A stretch of DNA of 64,000 nucleotides from UTCHB3 sp964531325 (lineage in GTDB: Bacteria; Bacteroidota; Ignavibacteria; Ignavibacteriales; Ignavibacteriaceae): the NCBI GenBank assembly GCA_964531325.1, contig CAZHCW010000002.1, positions 1 through 64,000 of the forward strand, given 5' to 3'. Positions 19,039-27,206 of the stretch are shown in pieces; positions within the stretch are counted from its first letter, which is position 1; every line of letters begins with the position of its first letter. Position numbers and translations under genes: made by a program. Below the pieces are notes generated by a model, which did no database searches, was not told where the DNA came from, and saw only the letters and a list, made by a program, of their open reading frames with translations.

Positions 19039-20507
19039 TTTGAATCTCCAAGGAACCTTGTTAATAATCTTACACCAAAGCCTGTCATCCAGGTTTTAGT
19101 ATAGTTTGTAGAGTTATTTGCGATTGCAGGAGCAGCGATATCGAGATGTGCCCAAGAGATGCCCTCTTTCACAAAATTTTCGAGGAATTTGGCTGCTGAA
19201 ATAGCTCCACCATACCTTCCACCGGTATTTTTAACATCAGCCACATCACTTTTGTTAAGTTTGTGGTAGTTATCCCACATTGGCAGACGCCAAACTCTTT
19301 CAAAAGTTTCATGGCCGTTTTTATAGAGTTGATCTGCGAGTTCATCATTTTTAGTGAATAATCCTGCGGCAGAGTCACCAAGAGCAACTGCACAAGCGCC
19401 TGTAAGGGTTGCCAAATCTATGATAATATCAGGATTTTGTTCTGATGCATACCACAACGCATCTGCAAGAATCATTCTTCCTTCTGCATCGGTATTATCA
19501 ATTTCCACACTCTTTTTCGAGTAAGTAATTACAATGTCGCCGGGCCGGAAGGCAGAACCGCTAAGCATGTTTTCTGCTAAAGGAATAACTGCAGTCACAT
19601 TAAGAGGAAGTTCAAGATTGACAACATTCAACATTGCCCCCGCAACTGCTGCAGCACCTGACATGTCAGCTTTCATCCAACCCATGTTTTGTGCGGGTTT
19701 AATTGAAATGCCGCCTGAATCGAAGGTTACACCCTTTCCGACCAGAGCAACAGTTTTTGTGGCTTCAGGATGTCGGTAATTGATGATAGTCAGTCGTGGC
19801 GGAATAACACTGCCGCTTCCAACAGCCAATATGCCACGCATTTCAAGTTCGGTCAGTTTTCTTTCATCAAAAATTTCAACAGTGCAGAATTTGCGAGAGC
19901 CAAATAGTTCTTCAATCTTTTTTGCGAAAGTGACGGGATTTATTACTGATGCAGGTTCATTTGCAAGTTCTCGTGCAAGTGATACACCTTCCATTGTAAC
20001 AGACGCAGCCTTTGTTGTTCTCTCCCTCTCTACGAGCGTACCGCCGATTAGATTGACTCGTATTTCACCCTCCTCTCGTTCTGAAAGGTAACGGTCAAAT
20101 TTGTAACAACCTAACCAAATTCCTTCAACAAGGGACTGGTAAACATAATCTGCACTATGGAAGAGTTCGTCATGTTCAATATGACAAGGCAGTATGATAT
20201 TGACTACCTTCACTGTATTGGGGATTGACATAAAGAAAGAAGCCGTTATATCTCGGAACATGTCCGGTGAGCGATCTTTCTTCTTTAATTTAAGAATCAC
20301 AAAATTTGATTCTTCGTTGTTACAGTCAAGTTTTAAACCTTTTGCAAGAAATGAATTCCGGCTGAATTGTGTTAGTTTTATTGCATGTTCTGAACAAAAA
20401 AGTTCAAGATTCTTCTCTATATTCTCATCCTCATTAAGATAAGAGAGGGTAAGTGCCCCCTGGGAGATTTCGATTTGTTCGGTGAATGAAAATACCGGAT
20501 TAAACAT
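19035..20507 (-). CDS. pepA: Leucyl aminopeptidase (peptidase family M17)
   Basis: This 490-residue M17 aminopeptidase removes N-terminal residues from peptides using two metal ions. The metal and active-site region is clear: 'LVGKGVTFDSGGISIKP', 'MKADMSGAAAV' and the family signature 'NTDAEGRMILADAL'. The N-terminal third is a diverged macro-like domain. There is no signal peptide, so it is cytoplasmic. Its start overlaps the stop of the upstream DHH gene by 8 bases, and its end overlaps the next gene by 4. Confidence 0.94.
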   Translation of the reverse strand: MFNPVFSFTEQIEISQGALTLSYLNEDENIEKNLELFCSEHAIKLTQFSRNSFLAKGLKLDCNNEESNFVILKLKKKDRSPDMFRDITASFFMSIPNTVKVVNIILPCHIEHDELFHSADYVYQSLVEGIWLGCYKFDRYLSEREEGEIRVNLIGGTLVERERTTKAASVTMEGVSLARELANEPASVINPVTFAKKIEELFGSRKFCTVEIFDERKLTELEMRGILAVGSGSVIPPRLTIINYRHPEATKTVALVGKGVTFDSGGISIKPAQNMGWMKADMSGAAAVAGAMLNVVNLELPLNVTAVIPLAENMLSGSAFRPGDIVITYSKKSVEIDNTDAEGRMILADALWYASEQNPDIIIDLATLTGACAVALGDSAAGLFTKNDELADQLYKNGHETFERVWRLPMWDNYHKLNKSDVADVKNTGGRYGGAISAAKFLENFVKEGISWAHLDIAAPAIANNSTNYTKTWMTGFGVRLLTRFLGDSK

Positions 20508-21504
20508 ACTGACTGACCTCTGAAGTTTCTGCTAAAATATAATTGATAATTTCATCCTTCTTCTCATCAAGAGAAAACTCTCTAATTCTAATTCCTGAAG
20601 CATTTCTGTGGCCACCACCACCAAAGTGAGCTGCCATATCCCTGACGCTGATTGTTCCTTTCGAACGGAGAGAGACCTTAAATCCCTCCTTTAATCCGAT
20701 AAAGATTGCCGAGACTTTTACATCTTTGATAGTCATACAAAGATTGATAAATCCTTCTGTATCCGGTTCTGATGCATTTGTTTCGTTAAAATCGGCTTGG
20801 GTTAATGTCATTACAGCAAATCTTTGATCATCTCCGTACAGTGCAAGTGAGTTTAGAGCTCTTCCCAGAAGAGCAAATTTACTCAGTTTGTCCTGCCCAA
20901 AGATAAGGTCATTCACCTCAATCGGGACTACACCGAGTTCGAGCAGGTGAGCTGCAATTCGATGAAGTTCAGGAGTTGTTCTGTCATATTTGAAACTACC
21001 TGTATCTGTAGAAATTCCTGCATAAAGGGGAACTGCTATCTCGTAATCCATCTCCGCAATGTTTGTCTTCATAATAAAATCATAAACGATATGACAGGTA
21101 GCGGCAAATGAAGGATCGTCGAAAACCGGGTTAAATGTAGATTCAGGTTCAAGGTGATGATCGATACACATCTTAATTCCTTCTCTCTGATAAAAGAGCG
21201 ACGACATTTTCACTGTACGGTCGCATCTGTTAAAATCGAGAGCAACCACTACATCACACTTCAGGAAATAATCTGAATGGAGGTCAGAATCAAACTTCTC
21301 AATTACACTTTCCGGATCGAGGAACTCAAGAAAATCGGGCGTTTCACTGAAATTGACAATTTTTACTTCTTTTCCAAGTCTTTTTAAGACATAATAAACA
21401 GCCATCTCAGAACCAATGGCATCGGCATCGGGGTTCACATGAGTGGTAAGGAGAAATGTTTTATTTCTGTTGATGGTATCAAACAGGGGGGTGTACCGGG
21501 TCAT
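20500..21504 (-). CDS. DHH-family phosphoesterase (NrnA-like)
   Basis: The protein has 334 residues. The DHH domain shows 'HVNPDADAIGSEMA' (metal-binding DxD), 'VVALDFNRCDR' and the eponymous 'CIDHHLEP'. The C-terminal DHHA1 domain has 'HFGGGGHRNASGIRI'. NrnA-type members degrade short oligoribonucleotides and dephosphorylate pAp, while others hydrolyse cyclic dinucleotides; the two cannot be separated from sequence alone, but the short architecture without extra sensor domains favours NrnA. It opens the pepA-EcsC-recG operon. Confidence 0.92.
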   Translation of the reverse strand: MTRYTPLFDTINRNKTFLLTTHVNPDADAIGSEMAVYYVLKRLGKEVKIVNFSETPDFLEFLDPESVIEKFDSDLHSDYFLKCDVVVALDFNRCDRTVKMSSLFYQREGIKMCIDHHLEPESTFNPVFDDPSFAATCHIVYDFIMKTNIAEMDYEIAVPLYAGISTDTGSFKYDRTTPELHRIAAHLLELGVVPIEVNDLIFGQDKLSKFALLGRALNSLALYGDDQRFAVMTLTQADFNETNASEPDTEGFINLCMTIKDVKVSAIFIGLKEGFKVSLRSKGTISVRDMAAHFGGGGHRNASGIRIREFSLDEKKDEIINYILAETSEVSQYV

Positions 21505-21545
21505 ATACTTCTTTAATTCTCTGAAATAGTATAGTGAAATTTTAA

Positions 21546-23228
21546 CTAAATGTGGTCTCTGTTTTTAATGAATTCAAGAGTTTCATCTATCGATCCAAAC
21601 AACTTGTTTTCATCAATCAGATCAACAATTCCACTTCGTGTCAACTCAAATAGAGGTTGCTTGTGAATTCCGGAGACCATCAATTCTGTACCTTCTTTTT
21701 TTAATTCATTGATAAGGTCCTCAAGGGCTTTTATTCCGGACCCGTCGATGACAAGAAGATTACTTACTTCAAGAACAAGAATCCTTGGCTTTTTGTTCAT
21801 TGTTCTTATTGTGTCTCGAAATTGATCGACTGCACCAAAAAACAGGGTTCCATAAATCTCGAATATTTCAACACCTTGTGGAACCGGTATTTTAGTTTGA
21901 CGCATTTTGTCAACCCCTTCATCAGGAAGATGAAAGCTTTGGGTAATAATCTGAGTTTGGGTAACATCCGACATTTTTTTGATGAAAGTTAATGCTGCCA
22001 AAACAAGCCCCACCTCAATAGCCACAGTAAGATCGATAAACAGAGTGAGTAAAAATGTATTCAGAAGTACAATTTTATCGGAATTAGTTCCCTTAAGAGT
22101 TTTATGAAAAGCGTGATATTCACTCATGTTGTAAGCAACATGAATAAGAATTGCAGCGAGCACCGGAAGAGGTATCAGTGATGCAAGGTCGGCAAACAGT
22201 AGCATGATAACAAGGATTACTACTCCATGAATTACTGCTGAAACCGGGGTCTTTCCACCATTTTTGATGTTTGCTGCCGTTCTTGCAATTGCGCCTGTAA
22301 CGGGTATTCCCATAAAAATCGGTGAAACAATATTACCCACACCTTGAGAAATCAACTCCATGTTTGGTCGATGTCTTGAACCCATCATACCATCTGCCAC
22401 AACTGCCGACAATAATGATTCAATTGATGCCAGCATGGCGATTGTGAATGCCGGAGAAAACATCTTTGTGAAAATATCCCAGGAAATTTCAGGAATTTGT
22501 GGTGAAGGGAGCGAATTGGGTACAACACCAAACTTTGAGCCAATAGTATCCACAGGCAGTTTAAAGTAATAAACTAAAAGAGTGGCGATAATAATTACGA
22601 TCAAAGAACCCGGTATTTTGAAGTTAAATCGTTGCCAAACAAAGATAAAAATCAAAGAGACCGCACCAATAACAAAAGCATACAAATTCACATTTTGGAT
22701 ATTTTCAGCATAAACCAACCATTTATCAACAAAATCTGCAGGTACATTTGCGATGCTTAAACCGAGGAAATCATTTATCTGGCTTGAAAAAATTATAATT
22801 GCAATACCTGTCGTAAAACCCACAGTCAACGAATAGGGGATAAACCGAAGTAAAACACCAAATCGTAGCAGTCCCATTATTACCATAAGGATTCCGGCAA
22901 GCAGGGTAGCTACTGCCAGTCCATTATAACCGTAAGTCTGGACAATTCCGTAGATTATTACGATAAATGCGCCAGTGGGGCCTGAAACCTGTACCCTGGA
23001 TCCACTCAAGGCGGCCACTAAAAATCCGGCTACGATTGCTGAATAAAGCCCTTGTTCAGGTTTAACGCCGGAAGCTATCGCAAAAGCAATTGCTAATGGA
23101 AGAGCTATTATTCCTACAATTAGTCCACCCGAGAGGTCAGAGAAAAAGGTTTGTTTGGTGTATCCTTCCTTTAGAAGGGAGTAGATTTTGGGAACAAGGT
23201 CGGATGGATATTTGAAGTTGAATTTCAT
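21546..23228 (-). CDS. SulP-family anion transporter with STAS domain
   Basis: The protein has 560 residues from ATG 23228 ('MKFNFKYPSDLVPK'); longer in-frame extensions lack any coding character. Membrane helices span about 30-420. SulP marks include 'DLSGGLIVGIIALPLAIAFAIASG', split by the first helix, and 'SGSRVQVSGPTGAFI'. A cytoplasmic STAS domain follows (about 440-555, 'VLVLEVSNLLVIDGSGIKAL'). SulP proteins move sulfate, bicarbonate or other anions, and several cyanobacterial members import bicarbonate. With carbonic anhydrase and a CO2-linked oxidoreductase nearby, bicarbonate is a reasonable but unproven substrate. Confidence 0.92.
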   Translation of the reverse strand: MKFNFKYPSDLVPKIYSLLKEGYTKQTFFSDLSGGLIVGIIALPLAIAFAIASGVKPEQGLYSAIVAGFLVAALSGSRVQVSGPTGAFIVIIYGIVQTYGYNGLAVATLLAGILMVIMGLLRFGVLLRFIPYSLTVGFTTGIAIIIFSSQINDFLGLSIANVPADFVDKWLVYAENIQNVNLYAFVIGAVSLIFIFVWQRFNFKIPGSLIVIIIATLLVYYFKLPVDTIGSKFGVVPNSLPSPQIPEISWDIFTKMFSPAFTIAMLASIESLLSAVVADGMMGSRHRPNMELISQGVGNIVSPIFMGIPVTGAIARTAANIKNGGKTPVSAVIHGVVILVIMLLFADLASLIPLPVLAAILIHVAYNMSEYHAFHKTLKGTNSDKIVLLNTFLLTLFIDLTVAIEVGLVLAALTFIKKMSDVTQTQIITQSFHLPDEGVDKMRQTKIPVPQGVEIFEIYGTLFFGAVDQFRDTIRTMNKKPRILVLEVSNLLVIDGSGIKALEDLINELKKEGTELMVSGIHKQPLFELTRSGIVDLIDENKLFGSIDETLEFIKNRDHI

Positions 23229-23258
23229 CGATTGTCTTAAAATAAATATTTTACACCC

Positions 23259-23266
23259 TAAAGATA
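23259..23266 (-). promoter_or_regulatory. Possible Bacteroidota-type -7 element
   Basis: Read leftward, TATCTTTA resembles the Bacteroidota -7 consensus TAnnTTTG and lies about 30 bases before the SulP start. No good -33 TTG is evident, so this is weak. Confidence 0.3.
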
Positions 23267-23329
23267 CAAAAAAGAGAGTTTTTAAGTGGAATGCCCACCT
23301 CACAGAGTATGAAATATAAATATGACAAA

Positions 23330-23372
23330 AAAAAGGCTGCTGCAAAAAGCAACAGCCTTGAAAAAAATTTGA
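23330..23372 (-). terminator. Terminator downstream of korB
   Basis: Read leftward, AAGGCTGTTGC and GCAGCAGCCTT form a strong stem with one imperfect pair, followed by a run of eight T. It separates the kor operon from the SulP gene. Confidence 0.8.
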
Positions 23373-23395
23373 CGATAGATTATGTAGCTATGCCA

Positions 23396-24439
23396 CTATT
23401 CTACGGTCCAAACATTTCCCGAGCCAATGAGCTGATCGAAAGAAGTTACTTCCTTCATCTCTTTAACATGGTTAATTTGATCAACAACAAGTTCTTCATA
23501 GGTAGGTTTTTCGTGTCTTCTAAAGCAACCTATTGGAACAGGGAGATCAGGATTTTCAATGAACTCAGCAAGGATAAAGGCTCTTACAGGTGAAGAATCT
23601 TCTTCTTTATGAACCCAGACATCATTGATTGAATGTACACCATCATTAAGGTCGATTACCACAGGAATATCACCGTCAAGTTTTATTCCCTTGTCGCGGT
23701 TTTTACCAAAAATCATCGGCTGACCGTCTTCAAGAAGAAGAACATGATCTGCTTTTGTCTCTTTATCCGTCAAATGTGCGTAAGCGCCATCATTAAAGAT
23801 GTTGCAATTCTGATACACCTCTATAAGGGTGGTTCCGTGATGTGCTGAAGCTTTTTGCATCATCTCTTGCATATGTTTTGCTTCACGATCGATTGTTCTG
23901 GCATAAAAACTTATACCTGCGCCGAGAGCAACCATTGCGGGTTTAAATGGATAATCAACACTGCCAAACGGTGTGGATTTGGTTTTCTTTCCCTGTTCTG
24001 AAGTAGGGGAGTATTGCCCTTTTGTTAAACCGTAAATACGGTTGTTAAACAATACCATTTTGATACCAACATTTCTACGACAGGTATGGATAAAGTGATT
24101 CCCACCTATGGAGAGAAGATCACCATCACCGGTTGCCATCCAAACAGCGAGTTCGGGACGGGCAATTTTAACACCACTTGCAATGGATGGGGCTCTTCCA
24201 TGAATTCCGTGCATTCCAAAAGTATCCATATAATAAGGGAATCTTGAGGAGCATCCAATACCTGAAATCCAAACAAAATCTTCCTTTTTCACTCCAAGTA
24301 ATGGTGATACTCTTTGCATCTGAGCTAAAATTGAGTAATCACCACACCCCGGGCACCATTTTACATCTTGATTGGACGAAAAATCTTTCGCGGTCAGTTG
24401 TACAGTCGGGATAGCATCGGTTGGTTTTTCGTTACTCAT
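23396..24439 (-). CDS. korB: 2-oxoacid:ferredoxin oxidoreductase, beta subunit (2-oxoglutarate type likely)
   Basis: The protein has 347 residues. It binds thiamine pyrophosphate ('GDGDLLSIGGNHFIH' and 'NNRIYGLTKGQYSPTS') and carries the 'WCPGCGDYSIL' cysteines that, with later Cys residues, ligate the [4Fe-4S] cluster in this family. With KorA it interconverts a 2-oxoacid plus CoA with acyl-CoA plus CO2 and reduced ferredoxin. The two-subunit form matches KorAB or similar enzymes; I cannot exclude pyruvate or other oxoacids. Its start overlaps the upstream korA stop by 8 bases. No ferredoxin-like delta subunit is encoded beside it. Confidence 0.9.
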   Translation of the reverse strand: MSNEKPTDAIPTVQLTAKDFSSNQDVKWCPGCGDYSILAQMQRVSPLLGVKKEDFVWISGIGCSSRFPYYMDTFGMHGIHGRAPSIASGVKIARPELAVWMATGDGDLLSIGGNHFIHTCRRNVGIKMVLFNNRIYGLTKGQYSPTSEQGKKTKSTPFGSVDYPFKPAMVALGAGISFYARTIDREAKHMQEMMQKASAHHGTTLIEVYQNCNIFNDGAYAHLTDKETKADHVLLLEDGQPMIFGKNRDKGIKLDGDIPVVIDLNDGVHSINDVWVHKEEDSSPVRAFILAEFIENPDLPVPIGCFRRHEKPTYEELVVDQINHVKEMKEVTSFDQLIGSGNVWTVE

Positions 24440-26273
24440 TTTCGCCTCCGAGAATATTTAATATTTGTTCTTCAATTTCAGAAGCTTTAATCGGTAAGCC
24501 CTGAACTTTATTATACTGAACGAGATCTATCAGATACTGATTCCTGAGAATCTGGGAAAGTTGACCAAGGTTTATCTCAGGTAAAAGTACCTTCTTAAAA
24601 CTCTTGAGCACATGACCGAGATTTTTAGGGAATGGATTGATATATTTTAGATGCGCATGAGAAACCTTCAGACCTCTTGCTTCAATTTTATGAACTGCAG
24701 CAGTTATAGCGCCAAAAGTTGAACCCCATCCCAGGACGAGCAATTCACCTTCTTGATCACCTTTAACTTCAAGTTCAGGAATGTCGTTAGCTATGTTTTT
24801 AATCTTTTGATCTCTCAGATTAACCATAAACTCATGGTTCTCAGGCACATAACTTACATTACCATAGATGTGAGATTTTTCGAGTCCACCAATTCTGTGT
24901 TCAAGACCCGGTGTTCCGGGGATTGCCCAAGGACGGGAAAGATTTTCATCTCTCAGATATGGATAAAATTCCTCTTTTTCAGTTCTGTAGTTCACTTTCA
25001 TGTCCGGAAGTTCGTCTTCTTTTGGAATTCTGAACGGTTCTGATCCTTGTGAAAGGTAGCCGTCTGAAAGGAGAATTACAGGAGTCATAAATTTAGTGGC
25101 AATTCTTGCAGCTTCGTAAGCCATTCTAAAACAATCAGCAGGTGTTGAAGCAGCCAAAACACAAACCGGGGCTTCACCATTTCTTCCATACATAGCTTGC
25201 ATAAGATCAGATTGCTCTGTTTTTGTTGGAAGACCGGTGCTTGGTCCACCTCTCTGAACATCAATGATCACAAGTGGTAATTCTGTCATTACACTAAGCC
25301 CGATGGCTTCCATCTTTAGAGCAAGGCCGGGGCCGGAGGTAGTGGTGAGTGCCAGATTCCCTGCAAATGATGCGCCAATACATGCACAAATTGCAGCAAT
25401 CTCATCTTCAGCCTGAAAAGTTTTTACGCCATAGTGTTTAAAATTACTAAGTTCATGAAGGATTTCTGAAGCCGGTGTAATTGGATATGAACCGAGAAAG
25501 AGTGGAAGTCCACCTTTCCATGAGGCTGCAACCATTCCGAGTGCTGCGGCTTCGTTTCCGGTAACATTTTTATATTTTCCGGCAGGAAGTTTCACGGGAT
25601 CAATAACAAATCTTGTTGTAAAAAGCTCTGTCATTTCACTGTAGTGATAACCTGCCATCAATGCTTTTTTATTTGCATCAAGAATATCGGGTTTTACACG
25701 GAATTTGTTTTCAATCCATTTAAGTGTTGGTTCAATTGGTCTGCTATACATCCAGAACATGATTCCGAGAGCAAAAAAGTTTTTGCATCTTTCCTTCTCT
25801 TTGATCGAGATGTTTACGCCATCCAGAGCGTTCATAACGGCTTTTGTCATCGGTACACGAAGCAGATTATATCCTCTAAGCGAATCGTCATCGAGAGGAT
25901 TACTTTCATATTTAGCAAGTGAAAGGTTCTTACTGTCGAATGATGACTCATTTACAATAATGGTAGCATCCGGTTTCAGGTCTTTCAGATTCACTTTAAG
26001 TGCAGCAGGATTCATAGCTACGAGCACATCAGGCTGATCGCCGTGAGTTGTGCTCTCGCCACTCGAGAAGTGGATTTGAAATCCTGAAACACCATTTAAC
26101 GATCCGGCAGGGGCGCGGATTTCAGCGGGGTAATCAGGTAGTGTATTTAAATCGTTTCCTGCGATTGCAGAGGAAGTAGAAAACTGCAATCCGGTTAATT
26201 GCATACCGTCGCCGGAGTCTCCTGCGAATCGAACGGTAACATCTTCAACCTTTACAAGTTGTTTCTCAGCCAT
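24432..26273 (-). CDS. korA: 2-oxoacid:ferredoxin oxidoreductase, fused gamma-alpha subunit
   Basis: The protein has 613 residues. The N-terminal gamma domain (about 1-190) has 'RFAGDSGDGMQLTGLQF'. It is followed by the pyrimidine-binding alpha domain ('YPITPASEILHEL', 'AEDEIAAICACIGASFAG', 'TTSGPGLALKMEAIGL', 'DVQRGGPSTGLPTKTEQSD') and a C-terminal transketolase-like domain. This gamma-alpha fusion is the usual architecture for two-subunit 2-oxoglutarate:ferredoxin oxidoreductases, which act in oxidative or reductive TCA cycles of anaerobes. A short inverted repeat lies in its leader at 26304-26328. Confidence 0.92.
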   Translation of the reverse strand: MAEKQLVKVEDVTVRFAGDSGDGMQLTGLQFSTSSAIAGNDLNTLPDYPAEIRAPAGSLNGVSGFQIHFSSGESTTHGDQPDVLVAMNPAALKVNLKDLKPDATIIVNESSFDSKNLSLAKYESNPLDDDSLRGYNLLRVPMTKAVMNALDGVNISIKEKERCKNFFALGIMFWMYSRPIEPTLKWIENKFRVKPDILDANKKALMAGYHYSEMTELFTTRFVIDPVKLPAGKYKNVTGNEAAALGMVAASWKGGLPLFLGSYPITPASEILHELSNFKHYGVKTFQAEDEIAAICACIGASFAGNLALTTTSGPGLALKMEAIGLSVMTELPLVIIDVQRGGPSTGLPTKTEQSDLMQAMYGRNGEAPVCVLAASTPADCFRMAYEAARIATKFMTPVILLSDGYLSQGSEPFRIPKEDELPDMKVNYRTEKEEFYPYLRDENLSRPWAIPGTPGLEHRIGGLEKSHIYGNVSYVPENHEFMVNLRDQKIKNIANDIPELEVKGDQEGELLVLGWGSTFGAITAAVHKIEARGLKVSHAHLKYINPFPKNLGHVLKSFKKVLLPEINLGQLSQILRNQYLIDLVQYNKVQGLPIKASEIEEQILNILGGENE

Positions 26274-26303
26274 TTGTTCATCTCTTAGTTTTAAAATGTA
26301 TCC

Positions 26304-26328
26304 CCGCTTTGAAAAATAGACAAAGCGG
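26304..26328. promoter_or_regulatory. Inverted repeat upstream of korA
   Basis: CCGCTTTG at 26304-26311 and CAAAGCGG at 26321-26328 form a perfect 8-bp inverted repeat with a 9-base spacer, 31 bases upstream of korA. No T-run follows on either strand, so an operator or leader hairpin is more likely than a terminator. The function is unknown. Confidence 0.35.
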
Positions 26329-26414
26329 TATAGAAATTTAATAAATGTTGTTATTAAAAACTAATCATTTACAGTGAACTTAAAAATTATTTTATAGTGT
26401 GAAGGAATTTATGG

Positions 26415-26443
26415 TTAAAATTTGATTTAACTCACTATCTTTG
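26415..26443 (+). promoter_or_regulatory. Probable Bacteroidota-type promoter for carbonic anhydrase
   Basis: TATCTTTG at 26436-26443 matches the TAnnTTTG -7 element, 40 bases before the preferred start codon. The -33 region is AT-rich without a clear TTTG at ideal spacing. Confidence 0.5.
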
Positions 26444-26482
26444 TAATAAGTCAATCTATTTATTATAATTGTGGAGAATTAT

Positions 26483-27133
26483 ATGACGACTAATCGTTCC
26501 AAAATTGTTCTGTTTTTCATCATTTTTGGCAGTTCTTTTCTGTTTTCTCAGGTATCTCCTGATGAAGCACTTAAGTTCTTGCAATCGGGAAATTCCCGTT
26601 TTGTATCGGGTAAATTGGATAAAAAAGATTTAAGGGGAGAAGTTAAGAATTTACAAAACGGGCAGTCACCATATGCAGTAATACTTGCTTGTTCAGATTC
26701 CAGAGTTCCGCCTGAATTGGTATTTGACGAATCACTCGGCAAACTGTTTGTTATCAGACTCGCCGGAAATGTTGCAACACCCGAGGCAATTGGAAGTATT
26801 GAATATGCCGTTGAACATTTGGGATCACAATTAGTTGTAGTGTTGGGACATTCAAAATGTGGGGCAGTGACCGCAGCCGTAAATGGAGGACACACTACGC
26901 CCAATATTGAAAAATTGATTCTTTACATCGAACCGGCTGTGAATGAAGCAAAGTCGGTTGGTGAGGTGCTTGATCTGGTTAAAGTTTGTGTAGATATGAA
27001 TGTAAAACAGCAGATTAAAAACCTGTTTGCCCACAGCCAACTGCTCGAAGAAAAGGCGGCTTCAGGTTCAATCAGAATTGTTGGTGGGGTTTATGAACTT
27101 ACCACTGGTGAAGTAAAAATTTGGAATCAATAG
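26483..27133 (+). CDS. Exported beta-class carbonic anhydrase
   Basis: The protein has 216 residues from ATG 26483, preceded by 'gtggag'; the in-frame GTG 26471 is part of that site. The zinc ligands are visible: Cys70 in 'ACSDSRVPPE', then His123 and Cys126 in 'GHSKCGAV', with the Asp72/Arg74 dyad. It interconverts CO2 and bicarbonate. The N-terminus ('SKIVLFFIIFGSSFLFSQ') is a signal peptide, so the enzyme should act in the periplasm. It is divergent from korAB and close to the SulP transporter gene. Confidence 0.93.
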   Translation: MTTNRSKIVLFFIIFGSSFLFSQVSPDEALKFLQSGNSRFVSGKLDKKDLRGEVKNLQNGQSPYAVILACSDSRVPPELVFDESLGKLFVIRLAGNVATPEAIGSIEYAVEHLGSQLVVVLGHSKCGAVTAAVNGGHTTPNIEKLILYIEPAVNEAKSVGEVLDLVKVCVDMNVKQQIKNLFAHSQLLEEKAASGSIRIVGGVYELTTGEVKIWNQ

Positions 27134-27160
27134 ATATAATATCTTTTTTGGTCAAACAAC

Positions 27161-27197
27161 AAAAAAAAGCTGCCACCATTTCTGATGGCAGCTTTTG
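27161..27197. terminator. Bidirectional terminator, copy 1 of a duplicated stem-loop
   Basis: AAGCTGCCA and TGGCAGCTT pair around a short loop, with A-runs before and T-runs after. It serves the convergent carbonic anhydrase and FG-GAP genes. About 34 bases are identical to 33321-33354. Confidence 0.85.
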
Positions 27198-27206
27198 AAA
27201 ACAGAT

